Below the pieces are notes generated by a model. The model was given only the letters and a program-made list of their open reading frames with translations. It had not been told where the DNA came from and made no database searches. Positions 1 to 5,705 of a DNA stretch of 9,132 nucleotides are shown piece after piece (the stretch's first letter is position 1; the number at the start of each line of letters is the position of its first letter). Where the stretch lies: positions 9,760-18,891 of the forward strand of contig JADFYA010000020.1 of NCBI GenBank assembly GCA_015233285.1, given 5' to 3'. This DNA is from Deltaproteobacteria bacterium. GTDB lineage: Bacteria > Desulfobacterota > JADFXK01. The position numbers and the translations under genes were made by a program.

Positions 1-1
1 C

Positions 2-889
2 CGTCGGCTGGATACAGAGCAAATCAATCGTTTTGGAAAATACACGTCAATTAAATCAGCGACCACGATGGCCAGCATGGTTATCCCGGCGACCGGCGAA
101 TGTGCTGCTATCGTGCTGGTCGAGGGCGAGTTCGACGGAATCCTGATCAGTCAGATTGCCGGTGACCTGGTGAATGTGGTCGTCACCGGATCGGCGTCAA
201 ATCGGCCAGACTCTGAAGTTCTTTCTTTTATCCGGCAAGCATCGACGATTCTGGCCGCCTATGACGGTGATGATAGCGGAGACAAACACAGTTTTCATGG
301 ATGGATAGCGACGTTGCCCAACCCGACCCGGATATATCCGCCAAGGCTTGCTGATGGAAACTGGCCCAAAGATGTCACCGACTCATGGAAGGGGGGGTCG
401 GACTTACGCCGATGGCTCAAGATGGGGATATGCATGGCCAATAAAGGCAGGGCGTCGGCCAACCCAAGGGTCAAACAGGTCACTGACGAGCCAAAACAGG
501 TCACTACTTGGCAAAAAACCGTCAAACCTCACGTTGAAATTGTCGAACCTCGACCCGAGCTGTACACTTCGGATGACATAGTCGGCCAGAAGCTCGTCAC
601 AGCGGCCAAAGAGGTTTTCAACGTGGCCGAGGCCGGGCTTCCACCTCGTGGTCGTGGTGTTGTCAGCGGGCCACCCGAGCCGCTGATGACATCCGATGAC
701 TGGCGGCAGTATGATTCCCTGCCGGATCAGCGATACCGGTCGCTACCGGATGACCTTAGGCGCAAGATGCACCTTGGGCCAGGTGAGGCCGGATATGAAC
801 CGGCTTGGCCGTACGAAATTAAGCCAAGACCGGTTTTCCGGGCTGGTAGGGGTGAGATGTTGGGCCAGGATGACGAGCCGGATGCATGA
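2..889 (+). CDS. Toprim-domain primase-like protein, 3' part (5' end outside window)
   Basis: The frame is open from the first complete codon (nt 2) with no stop, so the true start lies upstream; the Met at nt 68 is internal because the residues before it fit a primase-type fold (FGKYTSIKSATT precedes the core). Counting from that Met, the Toprim signature is visible: LVEGEFDG with the catalytic Glu at about residue 19, and AAYDGDDSG with the metal-binding DxD at 66 and 68. In phage and plasmid primases this fold binds the metal ions used for RNA primer synthesis, so a role in element replication is likely. About 150 residues of hydrophilic, Pro/Arg-rich C-terminal tail follow the core and match nothing I recognise. 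The zinc finger or any helicase domain would lie upstream. A topoisomerase or nuclease of the Toprim superfamily is the alternative. The gene is first in a same-strand series with the small gene and the ParB fusion. Confidence 0.75.
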   Translation, partial: RRLDTEQINRFGKYTSIKSATTMASMVIPATGECAAIVLVEGEFDGILISQIAGDLVNVVVTGSASNRPDSEVLSFIRQASTILAAYDGDDSGDKHSFHGWIATLPNPTRIYPPRLADGNWPKDVTDSWKGGSDLRRWLKMGICMANKGRASANPRVKQVTDEPKQVTTWQKTVKPHVEIVEPRPELYTSDDIVGQKLVTAAKEVFNVAEAGLPPRGRGVVSGPPEPLMTSDDWRQYDSLPDQRYRSLPDDLRRKMHLGPGEAGYEPAWPYEIKPRPVFRAGRGEMLGQDDEPDA

Positions 890-1002
890 TAGCTTTTGGG
901 GTTTTTATATCGACGGCCCTGTACACATCCGCCATATCAACTCAATCACCCCAAACCATTCAAATCTCTATAAGCACCAGCATCTTTATAGGAAAGGCCA
1001 TT

Positions 1003-1278
1003 ATGAACCAGGTGAAGGTGGTCAGCGCTATTTCGACTTGGCCGGATTTCCCCAGGGGCAATAAGCTACCGGGTAAGGGCAAAGTCAAATCCAAGAAAGT
1101 CAAGAAGGCCCGAACGGTGTCGGAAAAGCTTAGGGCGGTCGTTAATAACTGGGACCAGTTAAATTTGTGGGAGCGGCAGTTTGCCAAAGACATGGACCGT
1201 TTGGTTTATGTCGACCGGAAGTTAAGTCCGAAACAAGCGGAAAAATTGGATCAGATTTACCGAAAAGTCAGCGGATGA
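1003..1278 (+). CDS. Small basic hypothetical protein (91 aa)
   Basis: I do not recognise a named family. The start at 1003 is chosen because AGGAAAGG sits a short distance upstream. The frame is also open from an ATG at 886 that overlaps the Toprim stop, but the extra 39 residues are Ser/Thr/Ile-rich and unlike the rest. The N-terminal half is very basic (PGKGKVKSKKVKKART). The C-terminal half is predicted helical, with the pattern WERQFAKDM followed by LSPKQAEKLDQIYRK. That pattern, an aromatic-rich helix then 'LS.KQ...L..IY.K', occurs in many short phage and plasmid proteins of unknown role. The stop is 24 bp before the ParB fusion, so co-transcription is likely. DNA or RNA binding is possible from the charge but is inference only. 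Confidence 0.65.
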   Translation: MNQVKVVSAISTWPDFPRGNKLPGKGKVKSKKVKKARTVSEKLRAVVNNWDQLNLWERQFAKDMDRLVYVDRKLSPKQAEKLDQIYRKVSG

Positions 1279-1302
1279 TAACAAAAACATAGGAGGGTTA
1301 GC

Positions 1303-2736
1303 ATGTTTCTGAAGATCAACCCATTATTTGAAGCGGCTGGTCCGGCCTTGAAGCCGGAAGAAATAGAGCAGTTAACTGCGAACATTTTGGAAGAGGGCTG
1401 TCGCGATCCGATCATCACCTGGCATGGGTTTATTGTGGACGGCCACAACCGCTACCGTATTTGCCAGGAACACCATATTCCGTTCAAGATCGTTGAGAAA
1501 GAGTTCCAAGACGAAGATGATGTTGAAATATGGATCACCAAGAATATCTTTGGCCAGCGGAATGTCTCCGATTACCAGCGAGGTGTTATGGCTTTGAGGC
1601 TGGAAAAGAAGATAGCTGAACGGGCGAAGAAGCGCCAAGGGACCAGGACAGACCTTTGTCAGAATTCTGACAAAGGTTTTGATCCAATCGACACTAAGAA
1701 AGAAATCGCCGAGATTGCCGGAATCAGCCACGACACCATCGCTAAAATCAAAAAAATCGAGGCCGGTGGGTCCGACGAACTTAAGCAAGCCGTCCGGGAA
1801 GAAAAGGTTTCAATCCACACAGCCGCTACCATAGCCAAGCTGCCCGAAGAGGTTCAGCGTGAAGTCATTCAGAAACCGAAGTCTGAGATTATCGAGACTG
1901 CTAAACAGGTGAATGTATTCAAGCATGATCTGATTGTGGCCACCGCTTCTGATGATGACCCTATTTCTCCATCCCCCGAGGTTGACCCCAGGCAGATCAG
2001 CTTGCCTTTGCAGAAGCCGACGCCGACACCACCACCGCAGCCTTCAAAACAAACCTTCAATGAGACCAATGACAATATCGAATGGGCGAAGTGGACTTGG
2101 AACCCGGTTACGGGTTGCTTGCATGGATGTAAATATTGCTATGCCCGAGACATTGCTAATCGATTTTTTGGCGAGCTAAAGTTTGCCCCCCATTTCTATC
2201 CTGCCAGGCTTTCTGCTCCAGCCAATACTCAAATCCCGGCTAAGAGGATCAAAGAGCCTGGGATTCAGAATGTTTTCGTTTGCTCAATGGCCGATCTTTT
2301 TGGCGACTGGATACCGCAGGAATGGATAGATCAGGTCATGGAGGTTTGCGATAAGAGCCGTCAATGGACCTACATATTTTTAACCAAGAATCCGAAGCGA
2401 CTGCCGAGCATCAATTTCCCGCCCAACGCTTGGGTTGGGACAACCGTTGACACCCAGGCCCGTGTCGCTGGAGCCGTTGAAGCATTTAAGAGTGTCGAAG
2501 CAACAGTCAAATTCATGAGTTGTGAACCATTGATGAGCGAGCTTGAGTTTCCAAATGACGACATCAGCATGTTCGATTGGGTTATCGTCGGGGGACGAAG
2601 CAAGACCAGCGGGATGCCGGAGGGCCAGCCCGAAAGGTTTTGGGTGCAAAAATTGTTGAATAACGCCTGGGCAAATGAAGTATCTGTTTATGTGAAACCC
2701 AATTTAAGGGCCGGGGTGAAAGAATATCCAGGATAG
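1303..2736 (+). CDS. ParB-like DNA-binding domain fused to Gp37/Gp68-type (DUF5131) radical-SAM-like domain
   Basis: A 477-aa protein with AGGAGGG ahead of its ATG. Residues 1-110 resemble a ParB/sulfiredoxin-fold N domain: FIVDGHNRY (43-51) is the GxxR-type box that binds CTP or NTP in ParB-like proteins. Residues 131-153 (KKEIAEIAGISHDTIAKIKK) form a KorB/ParB-type helix-turn-helix. A Pro-rich linker covers about 217-250. From about 252 to the end the protein matches the phage Gp37/Gp68 family: WNPVTGCLHGCKYCYA carries C272, C276 and C279 in the CxxxCxxC spacing of radical-SAM enzymes, followed by VFVCSMADLFGDWIP, FLTKNP, MSCEPLM, WVIVGG and a terminal VYVKPNL. The family is expected to bind a 4Fe-4S cluster; its substrate is not known to me. 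Having both modules in one chain suggests a DNA-targeted radical enzyme or a regulator-enzyme fusion. Both halves look intact. A perfect 26-bp palindrome lies in the DNA between the ParB and HTH parts. Confidence 0.88.
   Translation: MFLKINPLFEAAGPALKPEEIEQLTANILEEGCRDPIITWHGFIVDGHNRYRICQEHHIPFKIVEKEFQDEDDVEIWITKNIFGQRNVSDYQRGVMALRLEKKIAERAKKRQGTRTDLCQNSDKGFDPIDTKKEIAEIAGISHDTIAKIKKIEAGGSDELKQAVREEKVSIHTAATIAKLPEEVQREVIQKPKSEIIETAKQVNVFKHDLIVATASDDDPISPSPEVDPRQISLPLQKPTPTPPPQPSKQTFNETNDNIEWAKWTWNPVTGCLHGCKYCYARDIANRFFGELKFAPHFYPARLSAPANTQIPAKRIKEPGIQNVFVCSMADLFGDWIPQEWIDQVMEVCDKSRQWTYIFLTKNPKRLPSINFPPNAWVGTTVDTQARVAGAVEAFKSVEATVKFMSCEPLMSELEFPNDDISMFDWVIVGGRSKTSGMPEGQPERFWVQKLLNNAWANEVSVYVKPNLRAGVKEYPG
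1652..1677. repeat. Perfect 26-bp palindrome inside the ParB-fusion gene
   Basis: The left arm is ACCTTTGTCAGAA and the right arm is its exact reverse complement, with no spacer and the centre at 1664/1665 (an EcoRI-type GAATTC core). It encodes residues 117-125, between the ParB N domain and the helix-turn-helix. Thirteen perfect pairs in coding DNA is unlikely by chance. It could be a binding site for this protein or another dimer. It could also fold as an RNA hairpin followed by TTTT and act as an attenuator. Confidence 0.8.
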
Positions 2737-2757
2737 AATTGAACCGGCGGCCTCAGA

Positions 2758-2841
2758 ACCCGCCCTGAGTGTCAGGCCTGGCGTTTTACTGCGGTCTGGC
2801 CGGTGTGAGGCCCAGGGCAGGGTCAACGCCTTTGGGCGGGT
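2758..2841 (+). other. Inverted-repeat intergenic structure, possible structured RNA or leader
   Basis: The 205 bp between the ParB fusion and the 165-aa gene contain no ORF. They hold an 8-bp perfect inverted repeat, ACCCGCCC (2758-2765) with GGGCGGGT (2834-2841). This encloses a short hairpin CCTGA-GTG-TCAGG (2764-2776, which shares two bases with the outer arm and so competes with it) and a CCTGG/CCAGG pairing (2777-2781 with 2812-2816). No poly-T follows, so it is not a simple terminator. I cannot match it to a known riboswitch or RNA class. High G+C makes some pairing expected by chance. Confidence 0.3.
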
Positions 2842-2941
2842 AGATCGGGCTGCGAAAGGGTTTAGAATGTGCTTAGGCAGAGTTAATGCCAGATAAAGGC
2901 AATGTGTAATAATTACTCTCAACATTGAGAAAGGAGATTTT

Positions 2942-3439
2942 ATGCCATATAATGTTGGTGATATGCAGTCAATCATTGGACAAGCAGGCGATCTTTTTGT
3001 TCATGCTAAAATAGAGGCGGCGGCAGGCAACTGGGTGGGATGTCGATTTGTTCTGGAAGAGTATTTCGCCCAGCACCCACAATTGGCCGAGGCAGATTAT
3101 GCCAACGTAGATTACGGAGATGTCCTAGATCTATTCACTTTGCTGAGCGAAACCGGCTTATGCGATTCGCCTGACAACTCGGTCACCAGAAAGATATTCA
3201 TATCTGTGTCCGCCCAGGCGATCCGAAGGGCGCCACAGGAAGTCAAGGACATGATGGACGCTAAGCTGATGGAACTTTGGCCTGATCTACGACAGCATGT
3301 TGTTGGATATGATGAAAACGATAAGCCCGTTTTCCACCTGACCGGCGCGGCTAAAGCCTTCGGTCTGACAGAAGATGAAATCATCGAGATTTTGAATCAA
3401 AGCGATTGGCCCGAAACCACCGTTCACTCGATTCAATGA
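2942..3439 (+). CDS. Hypothetical acidic protein (165 aa)
   Basis: The start is well supported by GAAAGGAG a few bases before the ATG. I do not recognise the family. The protein is soluble and acidic, with no signal peptide or membrane segment. The first 70 residues look helical (GQAGDLFVHAKIEAAAGN, then VLEEYFAQHPQLAEADY). The middle part runs VSAQAIRRAPQEVKDMMDAKL. The end reads DKPVFHLTGAAKAFGLTEDEIIEIL, in which the 'AxAFGLTEDEI' stretch has the spacing of a small helical recognition or adaptor motif. The helical TPR-like look of the start is only an impression. Its stop overlaps the next ORF in an ATGA arrangement, compatible with translational coupling. There is a poor promoter candidate at about 2883-2912 (TTAATG, 18 bp, TAATAA). 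No function is assigned. Confidence 0.75.
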   Translation: MPYNVGDMQSIIGQAGDLFVHAKIEAAAGNWVGCRFVLEEYFAQHPQLAEADYANVDYGDVLDLFTLLSETGLCDSPDNSVTRKIFISVSAQAIRRAPQEVKDMMDAKLMELWPDLRQHVVGYDENDKPVFHLTGAAKAFGLTEDEIIEILNQSDWPETTVHSIQ

Positions 3440-3639
3440 AACTGCTGCCGGCAGACATTCACCAGGAGGTAATCGGCGCGGTCAGGAAGGGTTCCCAGGT
3501 GACTCTGCCGGCCGGAAGGGTTCCCATGACCCGGATACCCTGTAAGGGACCCCAAATATTCAACCAGTCCAAAATTGGATCGGTTGAACTCTCCACTCAT
3601 TTTTTCCTTATCCGGCACTATGACCACCCGGATCGGTGA
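3436..3639 (+). CDS. Possible small protein (67 aa), translationally coupled
   Basis: The ATG overlaps the preceding stop (ATGA), the main reason for proposing this gene; AATGAAAC gives no separate ribosome site. The product would begin MKLLPADIHQEVIGAVRKGS and end in a hydrophobic/aromatic segment (THFFLIRHYDHPDR). I do not recognise it. The DNA carries a 13-bp direct repeat, GGAAGGGTTCCCA, at 3485-3497 and 3514-3526, which may mean the region is regulatory instead. Competing open frames exist on the - strand, so coding status is uncertain. Confidence 0.4.
   Translation: MKLLPADIHQEVIGAVRKGSQVTLPAGRVPMTRIPCKGPQIFNQSKIGSVELSTHFFLIRHYDHPDR
3485..3526 (+). repeat. Direct repeat GGAAGGGTTCCCA, two copies 29 bp apart
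   Basis: Exact copies lie at 3485-3497 and 3514-3526. Each contains the inverted arms GGAA/TTCC around GGG. The shorter core GGGTTCCC recurs at 3831-3838, in the G+C-rich stretch downstream. Two exact 13-mers this close are unlikely by chance, but no function is evident. Confidence 0.5.
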
Positions 3640-4022
3640 GGCTCATTCAGGTTTGGCCGGGGGGGGACCCCAGTAACCCGATAGGTCATATCTACTATGT
3701 GCAGATTTGCACAGTCAAGGTTGGGCCGTCAACTATAAAATCTTTTAATAGTGAATGGCCTATGTCCGTGGAGAGAGCAACACTATATACACGTCACAGC
3801 GAACGCAGACCCCCGCGTCGAGTCGGGGTAGGGTTCCCTTCGGTCTGCCCGACCAGTCGGTCGGCCGGCAGCGGACCAGCCGACCCACAAGACCAGGCCC
3901 GAGCCAGACCCAAGGCGGCCAGACAGTCACCCAGGTCAGGTCGAATCACCACCACCGTCGTCAGGATCGGCAGCCCCCAGCAGGCCCGAGTTGGCCACAA
4001 TCGGAGTACATATTGTCTTTAA
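3636..4022 (+). CDS. Doubtful ORF (128 aa) in a G+C-rich stretch
   Basis: A GTG start overlaps the previous stop (GTGA). The first 45 residues (RLIQVWPGGDPSNPIGHIYY and on) could be protein. From about residue 55 the sequence becomes Arg/Pro/Ser/Ala-rich and low in complexity, typical of translated noncoding DNA. A second + frame (3755-4030), rich in Gln, Pro and Arg, is open over the same bases, and so is a - frame (3794-4000). None has a ribosome site or recognisable domain. The stretch also holds small hairpins: CCCCG/CGGGG arms around 3810-3828 and CCGAC-CA-GTCGG around 3849-3860. It may be a decayed gene, a noncoding spacer or an RNA. Confidence 0.22.
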   Translation: MRLIQVWPGGDPSNPIGHIYYVQICTVKVGPSTIKSFNSEWPMSVERATLYTRHSERRPPRRVGVGFPSVCPTSRSAGSGPADPQDQARARPKAARQSPRSGRITTTVVRIGSPQQARVGHNRSTYCL

Positions 4023-4055
4023 ACATCTAAAAGCAGCTATCATGCCACTATTAAC

Positions 4056-4084
4056 TTGACAAACCCAAGTCTCTCCGCTATGAT
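4056..4084 (+). promoter_or_regulatory. Sigma70-type promoter for the 4148 and 4413 genes
   Basis: A perfect -35 box TTGACA (4056-4061), a 17-bp spacer and a near-perfect -10 box TATGAT (4079-4084). This is the best vegetative promoter in the window. Transcription would start around 4091 and leave a leader of about 55 nt before the 4148 gene. It implies that 4148 and 4413 are expressed separately from the upstream genes. Confidence 0.75.
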
Positions 4085-4147
4085 GGAATCAAGGATGAGG
4101 GAAGTCGAGAGCAACTAACACACCACACAATAGCAAGGGAGACGACG

Positions 4148-4366
4148 ATGGAAAAAGAATACCAAATGGCGAGACGAGCATCAGAAATAGCTATCTCCAG
4201 GGCGGAGTGCTTCCCCTTCGGCGCTGACCGGCTTGTCTGGTCATTATCCCACTGTGATTTTCTCCGGGCCGCATGTTGTTTCGCACTGAACAACAAAACC
4301 GACGGGTTGCGTCACATCCAGACTGCACATAACCGGATTAACTCCGCGGGGCTATCACTCCACTAA
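4148..4366 (+). CDS. Hypothetical small protein (72 aa)
   Basis: The gene starts about 60 bp after the strong promoter, with AGGGAGACG just before the ATG. The product (MEKEYQMARRASEIAISRAE...) is predicted mostly helical. It has an aromatic/cysteine cluster, LSHCDFLRAACCFALNN (Cys at about 36, 42 and 43), and ends in HIQTAHNRINSAGLSLH. No known domain is seen. The cysteine spacing is not a classic zinc site. A - strand frame overlaps it, but the promoter and ribosome site favour the + frame. It shares a transcript with the 4413 gene, separated by 46 bp that contain a strong hairpin. Small promoter-proximal genes of this kind in mobile elements are often regulators or host-takeover proteins, but nothing here shows which. 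Confidence 0.62.
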   Translation: MEKEYQMARRASEIAISRAECFPFGADRLVWSLSHCDFLRAACCFALNNKTDGLRHIQTAHNRINSAGLSLH

Positions 4367-4374
4367 ATCACACG

Positions 4375-4392
4375 GGCCGGGGCGACCCGGCC
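4375..4392 (+). promoter_or_regulatory. GNRA-type hairpin before the 4413 gene
   Basis: Arms GGCCGGG and CCCGGCC pair perfectly over 7 G-C pairs, closed by a GCGA tetraloop (GNRA class). No T-tract follows; instead AT-rich CATATATAAG and the GGGGGAAAG ribosome site come next. It is more likely an mRNA stabiliser, processing site or translation-control element than a terminator. Confidence 0.55.
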
Positions 4393-4412
4393 ATATATAA
4401 GGGGGAAAGACG

Positions 4413-4658
4413 ATGATGACGACAGAGCAGATCAAGAGAGTTCAGAATAGCATCCGGCCGGCAATCGGCTACACTGCGGGATTGAGTAATGCCGGTGACT
4501 ATTGGCGGCTTAGATGTGTCCCGGTCGGCGGTTCTTACCGTGACCACTTTGTCCTGGAAGTTGTTGACGCGGACGCGTGGGACATCACCAGCGTCGAGGG
4601 AATCGGCGAAGCTGAAATGAGCCGGGTAGTTGACGGCCTGGGCAAGCTGATCAACTAA
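4413..4658 (+). CDS. Hypothetical small protein (81 aa)
   Basis: The ribosome site AAGGGGGAAAG lies just ahead of two consecutive ATG codons; either could be used (first at 4413). The product begins MMTTEQIKRVQNSIRPAIGYTA. Alternating hydrophobic stretches follow (DYWRLRCVPVGG, DHFVLEVVDADAWD), suggesting a small alpha/beta fold, and it ends in a helix, GEAEMSRVVDGLGKLIN. It is acidic and soluble, with one Cys and no membrane segment. I do not recognise the family. It shares the promoter at 4056 with the 4148 gene. It is flanked by two similar G+C-rich hairpins (4375-4392 and 4669-4685), and the transcript most likely ends at the terminator at 4797-4830. Confidence 0.72.
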   Translation: MMTTEQIKRVQNSIRPAIGYTAGLSNAGDYWRLRCVPVGGSYRDHFVLEVVDADAWDITSVEGIGEAEMSRVVDGLGKLIN

Positions 4659-4668
4659 TCTAAGTCCG

Positions 4669-4685
4669 GCCGGGTTATGCCCGGC
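4669..4685 (+). promoter_or_regulatory. GCCGGG/CCCGGC hairpin after the 4413 gene
   Basis: Six perfect G-C pairs with a TTATG loop, starting 11 bp after the stop codon. The following bases (TTAATCG) have only a weak T content, so termination here would be poor. Its arms resemble those of the hairpin before the same gene, so both could protect or process this message. The rest of 4686-4796 shows no gene. A TGTC/GACA pairing at about 4759-4773 is too short to interpret. Confidence 0.4.
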
Positions 4686-4796
4686 TTAATCGTAACATTC
4701 GCACGGATCGTAGTTAGACGTTAAAAAATACTTTGCAAATAAAGGCCAAATCTGATGTTGTCTTTGTTAGACAGTGTTACAAAATGAAACACTTAG

Positions 4797-4830
4797 GGCC
4801 GGGGGCTTGTTCCTTGGCCTTTTTTCTTTC
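4797..4830 (+). terminator. Intrinsic terminator
   Basis: An 8-bp stem (GGCCGGGG with CCTTGGCC, two G-T pairs) with a 7-nt loop is followed by TTTTTTCTTTC. It closes the 4148-4413 transcript and separates it from the cysteine-rich gene. Confidence 0.75.
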
Positions 4831-4879
4831 AGGGGGGGGCAATTCGATTGAACCCCTTATCTGACCCAGGAGGTGAAAC

Positions 4880-5182
4880 ATGGAGTCGAAAACCTGTCAA
4901 TCATGTTATGCGTTCAAAGTCAACCACTCGGCCGGTGTTTGTCAGAAATTCAAGCGCCCCGAAGGCCTTTCTCGATTCACCGGCTGGCCGAAGGTCGAGC
5001 TGAAGGCTTGTTGTTCCGAGTTCCGCCCGGCCGGGACTATGCCGGTGAAGGTGGAGATCATACCAAAGACGGCGATCATCACTTGTCCGCCGGCTGTTGT
5101 GTCTGACTTTGGCGTCACGGTTCGGAAGACCGGCAAAACCTACGGCGGCAGGCCCGAGTCTAATCTTGGGTTCAGGCGGTGA
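4880..5182 (+). CDS. Cysteine-rich hypothetical protein (100 aa)
   Basis: The start is supported by a near-consensus ribosome site (CAGGAGGTGAAAC). The N-terminal half contains TCQSCYAF (C6, C9), VCQKF (C21) and KACCSEF (C44, C45). This spacing (CxxC, then C, then CC) suggests a small zinc-binding or otherwise metal-binding domain, or disulphides; no signal peptide is seen, so a cytoplasmic metal site is the more likely option. The second half (VKVEIIPKTAIITCPPAVV) looks like two beta strands with one more Cys (69), then a basic tail. The gene has its own transcription unit, between terminators at 4797-4830 and 5318-5349. The family is unknown to me. Small Cys-rich proteins with CxxC pairs are common in phage and plasmid accessory regions. 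Confidence 0.75.
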   Translation: MESKTCQSCYAFKVNHSAGVCQKFKRPEGLSRFTGWPKVELKACCSEFRPAGTMPVKVEIIPKTAIITCPPAVVSDFGVTVRKTGKTYGGRPESNLGFRR

Positions 5183-5194
5183 TCTGACGATGAA

Positions 5195-5226
5195 GTAGGT
5201 ACACGATCCTGAGTTTATGTACCTAC
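5195..5226. repeat. Perfect 9-bp inverted repeat (GTAGGTACA/TGTACCTAC)
   Basis: Arms at 5195-5203 and 5218-5226 enclose a 14-nt spacer, starting 12 bp after the cysteine-rich gene. It could be an operator for a dimeric protein or an RNA hairpin in the 3' untranslated region. A 15-bp palindrome follows 14 bp later. Confidence 0.6.
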
Positions 5227-5240
5227 ACTCCGCCGATGAC

Positions 5241-5255
5241 CTGAGCGGCGCTCAG
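5241..5255. repeat. 15-bp palindrome CTGAGCG-G-CGCTCAG
   Basis: Seven perfect pairs around one central G. It lies between the 9-bp inverted repeat and the terminator at 5318. It is either a protein-binding site or part of a structured 3' end. Confidence 0.5.
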
Positions 5256-5317
5256 TCAATTTTTATTCAATCTTTCCAGAGCACTGTCTGAATTCAGGCA
5301 ACTGAGGAAAATTCCCC

Positions 5318-5349
5318 AAGGAGGTCGGAAATCCCGACCCCCTTTTTTT
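5318..5349 (+). terminator. Intrinsic terminator after the cysteine-rich gene
   Basis: A stem AAGGAGGTCGG with CCGACCCCCTT gives ten pairs and one A-C mismatch, around a 5-nt loop (AAATC). A run of seven T follows. It ends transcription from 4880 and marks the start of a long noncoding stretch. Confidence 0.85.
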
Positions 5350-5370
5350 CATCATCATCCGCATGAGGTT

Positions 5371-5388
5371 TTACTCAAATTTGAGTAA
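5371..5388. promoter_or_regulatory. Perfect 18-bp palindrome, likely operator
   Basis: TTACTCAAA is followed directly by its reverse complement TTTGAGTAA. The AT-rich perfect symmetry without a spacer is typical of sites for dimeric repressors or partition proteins. No gene starts within 100 bp on either strand, so the partner is unknown. Confidence 0.6.
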
Positions 5389-5705
5389 CAACAGACGGCC
5401 AAATTCGTGCAAGGCCACCAGAGGCGTCAGGACGCCGTTCTTAGCAGGCCATTGCCTTAGCGGTTAATCAACTATCTATGGCCAGGCTTTAAGTAGGCTG
5501 GATGAACCGCCAGCGGTCGCTAATGGCGGCCGATGATGACCGGGACTATGCGGTGCTGGCCGAGTCAAATTCGGACCCTTGACCAGCTGACCGGTCGATC
5601 CAGTCTTGGATTGTCCCCTTTGAACCTCCCGGCTCAATTTTCAGCCGTCCTCTTTGGACCTCGCCCGATGAACCTGGCCCCCCAATTCTGAGGAATCGAC
5701 CTTGA

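Noticed and set aside
886..1002. N-terminal extension of the 91-aa gene from an ATG overlapping the Toprim stop
   Set aside because: The extra residues are Ser/Thr/Ile-rich and unlike the basic protein that follows. The ATG at 1003 has its own ribosome site. The extension is not fully excluded.
3755..4030. Alternative 91-aa + frame rich in Gln, Pro and Arg
   Set aside because: No ribosome site, low-complexity composition and competing frames. It is described under the uncertain stretch and not called as a gene.
5195..5203. Shared GTAGGTAC between the inverted repeat at 5195 and the RHH promoter at 6623
   Set aside because: Only 8 bp in one orientation. The promoter copy is not part of a symmetric site there, so this is probably chance.
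5502..5582. 26-codon + frame (MNRQRSLMAADDDRDYAVLA...)
   Set aside because: Very short, no ribosome site, and it overlaps nested inverted repeats. Treated as chance.
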